A stretch of DNA of 64,000 nucleotides, taken from an uncultured Flavobacteriales bacterium (lineage in GTDB: Bacteria > Bacteroidota > Bacteroidia > Flavobacteriales > Crocinitomicaceae). Position 1 is the stretch's first letter. Every line of letters begins with the position of its first letter. Location of the stretch: NCBI GenBank assembly GCA_946480085.1, contig CAMLHZ010000010.1, positions 72,952 to 136,951 of the forward strand. The letters are read 5' to 3'. A model generated the notes under the pieces. It ran no database searches. It saw nothing but the letters and a program-made list of their open reading frames with translations, and was not told the origin of the DNA. This document shows, piece after piece, positions 44,188 through 52,132 of the stretch. A program made the translations under genes and the position numbers.

Positions 44188-44763
44188 ATGAATCCTGAAA
44201 CATTGGCAACAACTATTAAATCCACTATGACTCAAAAAATAAACATTTATGACTTGAATAATTCATACTACTTGTATCAAGATGTAGAGCACACAATTGA
44301 TAAAATAGGTGAACTATTTGAAGTGAATTTTTTAAAAGCTAGAATTGAGTTCGTTTCCAAAATAAAATATCCTGAAAACGCATTTTGGATTTCTGATGAA
44401 GTGATGCAAATATTTAATGGGAAAATACCTGCAATAAAGAGTATAATCAAAGATGTTTATGCAACAATTGAAGGGATTTTTGTTGCTAAAAAAGGAAAGT
44501 TTGACAAACCTAGTTTAGAAATGAAATATCCTAAACTAAAAATACTTAGAGAACTTAATAATAAAATTAAACACCACAACAATAAAAAAATAACGTTCAA
44601 TATAACATCCGTTATAAATATTCATGCTACAACGCTTGATTGTTTAATTCAGTATAAATATGAAAACGTTGCTAAGATTGAAACGATCCAATTATCAAAA
44701 CTATTCGAACTTTTTTTCTTGATTTTAGAGGATGAAGAAATAATTATAATTGACAGAAAATAG
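44188..44763 (+). CDS. Hypothetical protein of the islet with R-x7-HH motif
   Basis: 191 residues, rich in Ile/Lys/Asn. 'LRELNNKIKHHNNK' (residues 120-133) has an Arg-x7-His spacing near to, but longer than, the HEPN R-x4-6-H ribonuclease motif, followed by hydrophobic strands. No family recognised. It starts 28 bases after the previous gene and is the last gene of the islet, ending 38 bases before the degenerate tRNA-like 3' end at 44801. Confidence 0.5.
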   Translation: MNPETLATTIKSTMTQKINIYDLNNSYYLYQDVEHTIDKIGELFEVNFLKARIEFVSKIKYPENAFWISDEVMQIFNGKIPAIKSIIKDVYATIEGIFVAKKGKFDKPSLEMKYPKLKILRELNNKIKHHNNKKITFNITSVINIHATTLDCLIQYKYENVAKIETIQLSKLFELFFLILEDEEIIIIDRK

Positions 44764-44800
44764 CTGCTTCTAATACGATTTTTGAGCTTTAATCTTGTTT

Positions 44801-44833
44801 CAAGGTGTTCGACTCTAGTTGCGGTAGGTTCAC
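44801..44833 (+). other. Degenerate tRNA-like 3' end (putative right att-like site)
   Basis: AAGGTGTTCGACTCTAGTTG followed by CGGTAGGTTCAC resembles a decayed T-arm plus acceptor strand and leads straight into the same terminator stem that follows tRNA-Lys. It closes the islet. Confidence 0.5.
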
Positions 44834-44874
44834 AAAAAGAAAAAAGCATCGCGAAAGTGATGCTTTTTTCTTTT
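44834..44874 (+). terminator. A/T-rich terminator, second copy of the tRNA-Lys type
   Basis: AAAAAGAAAAAAGCAT pairs with ATGCTTTTTTCTTTT around a ten-base loop; the stem arms match 40952-40995 with one extra A. Confidence 0.85.
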
Positions 44875-44965
44875 ACATCATTATGATTCTGTTTCTCAAT
44901 CTTCACCAGTTTTCCTTTCTTTAAAGATCTTTTACTAAAAATTAAACTATATTGCGCCCAACTTT

Positions 44966-45039
44966 GGGGGATTAGCTCATCTGGCTAGAGCGCAACGCTG
45001 GCAGCGTTGAGGTGATCGGTTCGAGTCCGATATTCTCCA
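44966..45039 (+). tRNA. tRNA-Ala (anticodon GGC)
   Basis: 74 nt. Acceptor GGGGGAT pairs with ATTCTCC (two G-T pairs), discriminator A. The anticodon arm is CAACG-CTGGCAG-CGTTG with GGC. The T-arm is ATCGGTTCGAGTCCGAT. CCA is not encoded. A second copy of its 3' end lies at 45137-45154. Confidence 0.95.
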
Positions 45040-45044
45040 CTTTG

Positions 45045-45085
45045 AAAACTGAAATATGAAGCTATATTTCAGTTTTTTATTTTTA
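45045..45085 (+). terminator. Terminator of tRNA-Ala
   Basis: AAAACTGAAATAT (45045-45057) pairs with ATATTTCAGTTTT (45064-45076), followed by T-rich sequence. Confidence 0.88.
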
Positions 45086-45136
45086 ACTGTGTCGGACGAG
45101 AAGTTTATCCCGAACGATGCGTAGCAAAGTTGAGAG

Positions 45137-45154
45137 GAGTCCGATATTCTCCAC
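45137..45154 (+). repeat. 18-bp direct repeat of the tRNA-Ala 3' end
   Basis: GAGTCCGATATTCTCCAC is identical to 45023-45040, 114 bases upstream. It covers part of the T-arm and the acceptor 3' strand. Confidence 0.88.
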
Positions 45155-45165
45155 AACAAAAGTAG

Positions 45166-45196
45166 AAAAGCCACTCCGTTATCAGGAATGGCTTTT
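45166..45196. terminator. Hairpin after the tRNA-Ala repeat
   Basis: AAAAGCCA pairs with TGGCTTTT around a 15-base loop. It follows the duplicated tRNA 3' end, as the terminators at 44834 and 18684 do. Confidence 0.65.
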
Positions 45197-45339
45197 CACT
45201 TCCTTATGGGTCCGTAATGATTGATAAAGTTTGAATAACCAACCCACCTCTTTCGCTACCCCATCACTACACTTCAGGTTTTATTCAATTCTCCGATTTT
45301 ATATTCCGTTAGATTTAGAGAAACACTAAATACTGAAAT

Positions 45340-45843
45340 ATGAAAACCATCGCCTTTTCTTTGTTATTGATTGCTGGAATTGGAAAGAGTAATTCCTTCG
45401 CGCAGTCTGATTCTACTCTGCTGCAAGACAATATGCCAGAATGGGTAAAACCAATTTTGGAAAAATCAGATATCGCTCAAAAACATACTATTCTGACGGA
45501 GTTCAATCCGTTTTACTTTGAAGCCGATTTGACCGGTGACAATTCTGTTGAAATGATCTTTTTCGTTGAAAACAAGATTGATCATACAAAAGGAGTTATG
45601 ATCGTGAACAGCGGGAAGAACCTCGTTTTCATTGTCGGCTGTGGAAATCCAACAGAAATGGGCAGTTCACTTTCATGGACAAAACGTTGGTTTGTATATA
45701 GAAACCGAATTATAATGAACCGTGGAAGCAACAAGAAAGTCACCTTGAAATATCCGGGAATTCAATTGGTAGGAACAGGAAACAGTACGCTAGTAATATA
45801 CTGGACAGGAAAGAAATACAAGACCTTTATTCAGGAAACCTAG
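45340..45843 (+). CDS. Hypothetical secreted protein
   Basis: 167 residues with a signal peptide (MKTIAFSLLLIAGIGKSNSFAQ). The mature part 'FNPFYFEADLTGDNSVEMIFFVENKIDHTKGVMIVNSG' has an Asp-rich turn of the FG-GAP/EF type ('DLTGDNSVE'). No family firmly recognised. It stands alone and converges with the thioesterase gene across a hairpin-rich gap. Confidence 0.6.
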   Translation: MKTIAFSLLLIAGIGKSNSFAQSDSTLLQDNMPEWVKPILEKSDIAQKHTILTEFNPFYFEADLTGDNSVEMIFFVENKIDHTKGVMIVNSGKNLVFIVGCGNPTEMGSSLSWTKRWFVYRNRIIMNRGSNKKVTLKYPGIQLVGTGNSTLVIYWTGKKYKTFIQET

Positions 45844-45943
45844 AGTAATTACAAAGGACTAGTTACGAATTACAAATGGCTCGTAATTCGTTCCTCCTGA
45901 GACTGACGTAATTGATAATTAGTAATTAGTCACTAGTAATTAA

Positions 45944-46420
45944 TTACATTATCTCTTTAAAATGGGGCCCCATTTCCTCTTCAATGTCTTTTCGCAATTC
46001 CATTAAGCGAATAGCGTATTGCTGTAATTGGCGTTCACGATCGGTATCGGGAACCCATTGTTTAGATGCTCTGGGCTTTCCTTCATCATCCACGGCAACA
46101 AAAACGATAACACAATGTGTGGTTTTCTCAAATTTGTGCTCACTCATCTTTCGTGAATAAACGTCAACCGCAATATGAATACTCGATTTTCCAGTGTAAA
46201 TAACGCGCGATTGGATCTTTACTAAGCTCCCGATATGAATTGGTTTGTGAAAACGAATCCCACCCACGTACACAGTAACACAATAGCTTTCTGCCCAGGT
46301 AGATGCACATGCAAAAGATGCCTGATCAATCCATTTCATTACAGCTCCACCATGAACTTTACCACCAAAATTCACATCTGTGGGTTCACTAACAAATTGA
46401 AAAGTCATTTTATCCTGCAT
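45944..46420 (-). CDS. Acyl-CoA thioesterase (hotdog fold, YciA-like)
   Basis: 158 residues from the ATG at 46420, preceded by AAAGGATT; an open frame extends upstream without a good start. Hotdog motifs: 'VNFGGKVHGGAVMKWIDQASFACAS', 'CVTVYVGGIRFHKPIHIGSLVKIQSRVIYTGKSS', 'VFVAVDDEGKPRA'. It hydrolyses acyl-CoA thioesters in the cytoplasm. The tail is charged. Divergent from the response regulator gene. Confidence 0.93.
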   Translation of the reverse strand: MQDKMTFQFVSEPTDVNFGGKVHGGAVMKWIDQASFACASTWAESYCVTVYVGGIRFHKPIHIGSLVKIQSRVIYTGKSSIHIAVDVYSRKMSEHKFEKTTHCVIVFVAVDDEGKPRASKQWVPDTDRERQLQQYAIRLMELRKDIEEEMGPHFKEIM

Positions 46421-46510
46421 AATCCTTTTTTTGGGAGTCAAACTTAACCGAAATAATACAATATACTTTAAACTCAATTCATTATTTTTGCTTACCGTCA
46501 AGATTTTAAA

Positions 46511-47185
46511 ATGAAACTGCTCATCGCCGATAGTAATGATATTGTTCGCCTAGGCCTCAAAACACTTTTTGAGCGCATTACGAATGTTTCCGTTGTTGGT
46601 GAGTCCAAGGACAAAGAAGAGCTTTTGAAAGACGCAGAAAGTCTAAACCCTGATGTTCTTCTAATAGACTTTACAGCAAAGAAATTCAATATTGACGTTA
46701 TTCCTCAACTCCTTCAAAAAAAGCCAAACATCCTTATTGTAGCAATTACTCCAGAACAAAGCGCACATACGCTTGTAAATGCATTGCGATCCGGTGTAAA
46801 AAGTTATGTAAAAAAGGATTGTGACAGCGATGAGATCATTGATGCAGTTAGAGAAACGTGGAGAGGAAAACGTTTTTTCTGTGGAACCCTTTTGGAAACC
46901 ATTCGAAATGCTTCAATCAATGTTGAAGATATTGGTATTGATAATTTCAGTTGTGATCCGGTTTCACTAAGCGCCAGAGAAAATGAAATTATTACCCTGG
47001 TTGCTGAAGGTTTTACCAATATTCAAATAGCCGAAACGCTCTGTTTAAGTAATCATACGGTGAACACGCATAGAAAAAATATTATGGCGAAACTTGGAGT
47101 GAAAAACACAGCCGGAATTGTGATGTACGCTGTTAAATCCAACTTCGTTTCTCCGAATAAATTCATTTTTGCAGGAGAATCGTAA
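46511..47185 (+). CDS. LuxR/NarL-type response regulator
   Basis: 224 residues. The receiver domain (about 1-120) has the acidic pocket start 'LLIADSNDIVRLGL', the phospho-acceptor in 'VLLIDF' and Lys in 'SYVKKD'. The LuxR HTH (about 155-215) reads 'LSARENEIITLVAEGFTNIQIAETLCLSNHTVNTHRKNIMAKLGVKN'. No sensor kinase is adjacent. It lies 65 bases upstream of a secreted protein gene in the same direction. Confidence 0.94.
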   Translation: MKLLIADSNDIVRLGLKTLFERITNVSVVGESKDKEELLKDAESLNPDVLLIDFTAKKFNIDVIPQLLQKKPNILIVAITPEQSAHTLVNALRSGVKSYVKKDCDSDEIIDAVRETWRGKRFFCGTLLETIRNASINVEDIGIDNFSCDPVSLSARENEIITLVAEGFTNIQIAETLCLSNHTVNTHRKNIMAKLGVKNTAGIVMYAVKSNFVSPNKFIFAGES

Positions 47186-47250
47186 TTTTTTTTTCGTTTG
47201 CATTGAACCAATATTGATTGCAACTGTAACATTCAAAAAAAACATCTTCT

Positions 47251-48489
47251 ATGAAGTTTATTTCACTTCTTTCGTTGATAGCTCTAAACTGCAGTTGTTC
47301 TTTAGGACAAAGTAATAATACCGAGCGCACAGTTTCAGAAGAAAGCAAAAAGAATGTTGCTCCGGCTTCCGTTAATTCCAATGTTTTAAATACAAACTTG
47401 GAAATGAACAACGGTCTTGTTCTCGACACAACCATTTATCTTAAAAAAGAGAAATCCGTTAGTCTGCAAAAAAACCTCTCAAGTGAAGCTGAAAAAGCAG
47501 ATACTGAATCCGTTAGCACATCATCTCTTTTTAAATCGAACTCAACAAACTATAAAACCGTTTACCAACAAAGCACACACAACAAAAGCAGCAGAAGCGC
47601 AACTCCAACTCAGCAAAAACAAATGAATTCGAGTTTGGGATACATGAACACCCTTGCTCCAACTGCCTTCGAAACCAATTTGTACAATTATGTAAATGGT
47701 CGTTACGATTCTGATAGCGCAGCCTACTTGCTGAAAGCTGCAGAGTTAGAACCAAACGATCCGTTGGTTAGAAAACAACTAAGTGCGTACTATTTGGTGG
47801 AAGAACAACCCTATTTAGCCGACAGCGTTACTCAAACATTATTTACAGACGGAACTTATTGTCAAGGAATGAATTGGTACGCTGAAGATCTATCCTATTC
47901 GGTTCCGGCAACAAATACGGTAATTGTTCATGGAATTGATGATCTACTTCCTTTGGCGCAGGTTCAGACATTAGCGAAGACACAGGCCGACGGGAATTCC
48001 ACTTTCGAAATTGTTTCTTTAGAGCTTTTACAAAGTAAAGATTACAGAAAATCGCTTGAAGGTTTAGGATATATTATTCCTGAATCGAAAAATGTAGATA
48101 CCGCCTTCTTGTTCGAATTCGTTCAACTGAATCCGGATAAAAACATTCAGCTTTCAATGACACTTCCAAAGGAGTATCTTGCCAAGTTTATGCCGAATCT
48201 TTATCCAATGGGCTTGACTTTCGTTTTGGAGAAAAAGGATGACCTAAACGAGTTCAACGCACAACTTTGGGAGAATGAATGGAACAGAGGAAATCTAATT
48301 CACGGAACAAACGACTGGAGTGACAATCTCACTAAAAATTACTTACCGACACTTTACACACTGCAGAAGTATTATCAGTCGGCTGGTAAAACCGAAGAAG
48401 TTGAAAAGATTCAGGAAGTGATCGATGCTATCAGTACCAGAAATGGTGTAAAACCGAAAGCAAAACCTGTTTCAAGTAAAAAAGGATAG
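47251..48489 (+). CDS. Hypothetical secreted protein with TPR-like part
   Basis: 412 residues with an N-terminal export signal (MKFISLLSLIALNCSCSLGQS; a Cys is present but the lipobox is poor). A Ser/Thr/Asn-rich linker (about 25-130) is followed by 'YDSDSAAYLLKAAELEPNDPLVRKQLSAYYLVEEQPYLAD', a tetratricopeptide-like pair, then a region with 'NTVIVHGIDDLLPL'. It sits nine bases before an ECF sigma gene and may sense an envelope signal, by inference. Confidence 0.6.
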   Translation: MKFISLLSLIALNCSCSLGQSNNTERTVSEESKKNVAPASVNSNVLNTNLEMNNGLVLDTTIYLKKEKSVSLQKNLSSEAEKADTESVSTSSLFKSNSTNYKTVYQQSTHNKSSRSATPTQQKQMNSSLGYMNTLAPTAFETNLYNYVNGRYDSDSAAYLLKAAELEPNDPLVRKQLSAYYLVEEQPYLADSVTQTLFTDGTYCQGMNWYAEDLSYSVPATNTVIVHGIDDLLPLAQVQTLAKTQADGNSTFEIVSLELLQSKDYRKSLEGLGYIIPESKNVDTAFLFEFVQLNPDKNIQLSMTLPKEYLAKFMPNLYPMGLTFVLEKKDDLNEFNAQLWENEWNRGNLIHGTNDWSDNLTKNYLPTLYTLQKYYQSAGKTEEVEKIQEVIDAISTRNGVKPKAKPVSSKKG

Positions 48490-48498
48490 CATTTCTGC

Positions 48499-49089
48499 AT
48501 GAAGATTTTTCGCAAGGAATACAAAACAATGACCGATGAACAATTGGTAATCGCAATGGCTGGTGGCGACAAGCAGGCATTCGACCATTTGTACAATCGT
48601 TATGCGAACGCACTCATTGCCTATTTCATGCGCATGCTTTGGCGAGACAGAGAAAAAGCAGAGGACTTCCTGCATGATTTGTTTACAAAATTGATACACC
48701 GTCCGGAATTATTCGACACCAACAGATCTTTTAAAACATGGGTTTATTCGGTTGCGAGTAACATGTGTAAAAACGAATACAAGAAACAGGAGATTAGAAA
48801 AAACACATCAAATGGTCTGGATAGCTCATATAACGTAAGTGATCATACCAAAAACACCATGATTGAAGCCCATCATGCTCATTTTAAGGAGCGATTTACG
48901 GAACAATTAGGTGAATTAGACGTAAAACACCGAGAAGTGTTTGAAATGCGCCATTTTGATGGGTTTTCGATGAAAGAAATTGCAGATGCACTCGAAATCA
49001 GTGAAGGAACTGTAAAATCGAGATTGTTCTATGCAACAAAATATTTAGCACAAGGGTTGAAAGAATTTTCACCAGAAGAAACAACATAG
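48499..49089 (+). CDS. ECF-type RNA polymerase sigma factor
   Basis: 196 residues. Region 2: 'AFDHLYNRYANALIAYFMRMLWRDREKAEDFLHDLFTKL'; region 4: 'LGELDVKHREVFEMRHFDGFSMKEIADALEISEGTVKSRLFYA'. The start could also be the ATG eleven codons in, where the conserved part begins (MTDEQLV). It directs polymerase to a specialised regulon. The next gene begins two bases on, in the usual place for its anti-sigma factor. Confidence 0.93.
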   Translation: MKIFRKEYKTMTDEQLVIAMAGGDKQAFDHLYNRYANALIAYFMRMLWRDREKAEDFLHDLFTKLIHRPELFDTNRSFKTWVYSVASNMCKNEYKKQEIRKNTSNGLDSSYNVSDHTKNTMIEAHHAHFKERFTEQLGELDVKHREVFEMRHFDGFSMKEIADALEISEGTVKSRLFYATKYLAQGLKEFSPEETT

Positions 49090-49091
49090 CG

Positions 49092-49907
49092 ATGAAAACA
49101 ATTGAAGAAATTATCGTTGAGAAAGAGTTCAATGAGTTAACTCAAGATGAGTTGACAATGGTTGCCGAGCTTGCTGAAAATGAGCAGGAATACGGAGCTA
49201 TGCGTTCATTGTTTACTCAAATGAATAGTGACGTTATCCCAGAAACACGTTTCTCAGCATCTGATGCAACGAAACAAAGCCTGGACAATATCTTTATGGC
49301 TAAACATCCTGTAATTGCGCAGGATTGGAAACGTGAAGAAGAACCTGCTGAGGATGACAAAATTGTCCCAATTTACAACAAAGCATGGTTCAGAGCTGCA
49401 GCAGTATTACTCCTGTTCTCAGGAACATCTTATTACTATCTGCAAAATTCTGATGCTTTGACAACGAATAAGGAGAACGGAAGACAAGTAGCAATGTCGA
49501 GCCCAACAAAAGCTGACGAATCAACAACATCAGCGCATACTTCAAATTTTAAAACCAAAGATAAATCCTCTGCAATTGCCGTTCCTGAAGCGATTCCTTC
49601 TAATACTGAAACCAATCGTGTCTCTTACGACAAAAGAGCTGAAGCAGAACCAGTAGCTTCAGATGATGCAGCGGTAGCATATTACTTTTCTAACGCTCCA
49701 ACTTCATCAGCTGTATCAAATCCAAGCAAAGCAAAAGGATTAAGTGCTGATTTATATCCAAATGGAGTTGCGTTTGGAACTGCTGTCGGAAATGCATCTG
49801 GAGAAAGTGTTGCTTCTGCAGATATGATGGATGAACAAGCGAAAGATCAATCAACATCAGATGTTAGCACCGCAGAAATGCTGGATTGGATTCAGACGGT
49901 TTATTAA
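49092..49907 (+). CDS. Putative anti-sigma factor, single-pass membrane protein
   Basis: 271 residues. A cytoplasmic N-terminal part (about 1-90) is acidic and helical and contains 'NELTQDELTMVAELAENEQEYGAM', reminiscent of anti-sigma helices. One membrane helix (about 97-113, 'FRAAAVLLLFSGTSYYYL') is followed by a Ser/Thr/Ala-rich periplasmic tail. Its position two bases after the sigma gene is the main evidence. The family is not certain. Confidence 0.68.
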   Translation: MKTIEEIIVEKEFNELTQDELTMVAELAENEQEYGAMRSLFTQMNSDVIPETRFSASDATKQSLDNIFMAKHPVIAQDWKREEEPAEDDKIVPIYNKAWFRAAAVLLLFSGTSYYYLQNSDALTTNKENGRQVAMSSPTKADESTTSAHTSNFKTKDKSSAIAVPEAIPSNTETNRVSYDKRAEAEPVASDDAAVAYYFSNAPTSSAVSNPSKAKGLSADLYPNGVAFGTAVGNASGESVASADMMDEQAKDQSTSDVSTAEMLDWIQTVY

Positions 49908-49918
49908 ACTTAATAGAA

Positions 49919-49966
49919 GTACAGACGCGTGGTCATCGAGCGGAGTCGAGATGCACGTCTCTACAC
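49919..49966. repeat. REP-like hairpin between convergent genes
   Basis: GTACAGACGCGTGG faces CACGTCTCTAC around a core 'cgagcggagtcgagat', which is similar to 2358 and to common Bacteroidetes dispersed repeats. The repeat supplies the stop codon (complement of 49961-49963) and the last residues of the minus-strand cyclase gene. Confidence 0.65.
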
Positions 49967-51661
49967 GCTTATTTCCTGAAGAATCAATTTTCTCTTCTCC
50001 TTCAATTCCATAATCCTGTTCTTCTTACCTTTATCACGAATGTTCTTGGCAGAAATGGAATAGTATTTATGTTCTGTTTGTAAATAGTCAATCTGAAAAT
50101 CAATCCACTCTAAATCAGTCATCTTAGACTCCATAGCTTCAATTTCAACTCTAAGCTTTTCGGAGACTACATAATAATCAGCACGACCGATATAATCGTG
50201 ATCGGCATCACACATCAATTGCTCTAAAAGTGTCACTGGCTCTACATTGCTTGCCGTAACTAAGATCATAGAACGAATGATTTCGATCTGTTCCTTATCA
50301 TAACCGTAGTTTGGCAGATGCTGTTCCATCAAACGAACACTGTGAAGTTCGTTTCTATGATAATTGAAAATAAAACCACTGTCATGATACAATGAGGCTG
50401 TTCTAAGAAGCATCAATTCATCCTCATTTAAGCCTTCCAATCTACCCAATCGAATTGCAGCTTTCTCCACATTCAATGTATGAAACAGGTCATGATAAAC
50501 CACTTCATCCGGCAAATTGGACTTCAAATAATTGATGATGTTCGAACGCATGTGCTCAAAATCTACCGGGGAAATATTACATTTCTTTCGAAGGTTCACA
50601 TTAGGGAAATTTCCATTTCCATACATGCTGTGATTCGTCTTCAACTGATCAAGTGTCAGCATACGCATGGTTCCGCCCCTTTTTTTAATTGGAGTTTCAC
50701 CCAAATCGGTAAAATCGAAGAACTCTTTTACTTCTTCATATATATTATCCGTAATAGAGATTTCATCAATTGCACTGAATTGTTGAGCTCGGGCTGCAAT
50801 GTTCACTGTATCTCCCCATACGTCAAACGAATAACGTTTTGATCCAATAATTCCGGCAACCAGAGGTCCGGCATGAATTCCAATTCTAATTTCCCAGAAA
50901 TCCCGTTTCAAAGCTTTTGCAACTTCCTTTTCATTTCTGATAAAGTTGCGCATTTCCAAAGCGGCTAAACACGCACGTAAAACAGGCTCTTCATTTTCTT
51001 CAGTGACACCAGCCAGCGCCATATATGCATCACCAATGGTTTTGATTTTCTCCAGTTTATAACGCTCCACTATTTCATCGAAGCGGGTAAAATAATACTC
51101 TAGTAATTTTACTAGCTTGAGCGGCTTAATGTTCTTCGACTTTAGAGAGAAATCAACGAAGTCAGTAAACAACACAACTCCTTTATCAACCCTTTTTGGA
51201 GAATATTTTCCATGCTGATTCAAATCCTCCAAAACAGTTCTTGGGAGAATATTAGAAAGCAGTTGAGCTATTCGTTGATCCTTATAATAAAGTGATTTGT
51301 ATACTTCAATCTTCGCCTGAATAAGATAAGGATTGAATGGCTTTTGGATAAAATCAACTGCACCACTCGATAATCCTCTCAACAATTTCGGACCTGTTCT
51401 TGCATTTTCTGTGATGACAATGCAATACCTATTGTGATTTTCGTTCTGGATCAATTCCTTAAAATCGTCCATACTGGTGAATGAAGGTGAATCAATATTT
51501 ACGAGAATAATCCCAACTTCCTTTCTACTGAGAATAACAGCGGCTTGCTCAAGATTATCACATTGAAGAAGAATATTTCCTCCTCCGCCAAGAATTTCCT
51601 TAAGCGCGTTTTGATCCGATTTTATATCGTCAATAATTAGGATATTGATTAACCTCTCCAT
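49961..51661 (-). CDS. Receiver - class III adenylate cyclase - HD domain fusion
   Basis: 566 residues. The receiver domain (1-125) keeps D11/D12 and Lys in 'FIQKPF', but the phospho-acceptor aligns with N55 ('LVNIDSP'), so normal phosphorylation is unlikely. The cyclase domain (about 160-345) has metal-binding Asp in 'FTDFVDF' and 'KTIGDAYMALAG', and 'FDVWGDTVNIAARAQ'. An HD domain (about 385-530) shows 'VYHDLFHTLNV' and 'SLYHDSGF'. The Lys in 'EKIKTIGD' and Asp in 'DVWGDT' suggest ATP as substrate. Synthesis and an HD hydrolase-type module lie in one chain. Confidence 0.88.
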   Translation of the reverse strand: MERLINILIIDDIKSDQNALKEILGGGGNILLQCDNLEQAAVILSRKEVGIILVNIDSPSFTSMDDFKELIQNENHNRYCIVITENARTGPKLLRGLSSGAVDFIQKPFNPYLIQAKIEVYKSLYYKDQRIAQLLSNILPRTVLEDLNQHGKYSPKRVDKGVVLFTDFVDFSLKSKNIKPLKLVKLLEYYFTRFDEIVERYKLEKIKTIGDAYMALAGVTEENEEPVLRACLAALEMRNFIRNEKEVAKALKRDFWEIRIGIHAGPLVAGIIGSKRYSFDVWGDTVNIAARAQQFSAIDEISITDNIYEEVKEFFDFTDLGETPIKKRGGTMRMLTLDQLKTNHSMYGNGNFPNVNLRKKCNISPVDFEHMRSNIINYLKSNLPDEVVYHDLFHTLNVEKAAIRLGRLEGLNEDELMLLRTASLYHDSGFIFNYHRNELHSVRLMEQHLPNYGYDKEQIEIIRSMILVTASNVEPVTLLEQLMCDADHDYIGRADYYVVSEKLRVEIEAMESKMTDLEWIDFQIDYLQTEHKYYSISAKNIRDKGKKNRIMELKEKRKLILQEISV

Positions 51662-52132
51662 TTAAAGTCAAGAATTTAATGTGAATATAGTGAAGTAATG
51701 ATTACGATTGTACGATAGTATGTATTCAATTCGTACGAAGAAGTCGATTCTTTTCTATTCTATTCATTCTGAAATAACTAATAATGCTCTGAAGTTATTT
51801 GATGTTAGTCTTCATCGAATCTTAACATTGTGTATCTTGTTTTTGTAAAAACGGCTTTCAAATGTTAGACGCTTTTTAGATTCAACTGACTTATGAACTC
51901 ATTTCAGATTAGAAAATCATACTCTAAGAGCTAACTTTCCAGTATAATCAAGCAACCATAAAGAGTTCATTGTTTTAGGGATCAGCACATTATTCCTAAA
52001 GAGCAACGTATTTCTCTTCAAATAACTACTTAAATTCCAGTATTAACATTCCAATCTTAATTGATTTTTTTGATAATAATTTTTTATTAAGACATAATAA
52101 ATTAAATTTGAGCAAACTTTTTAAAAATAACT
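51662..52132. other. Intergenic region, no gene seen
   Basis: 471 bases, AT-rich, between divergent genes. It holds a -7 box TAAATTTG (52103-52110) for the downstream T9SS protein gene. I see no RNA gene or repeat. Confidence 0.5.
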
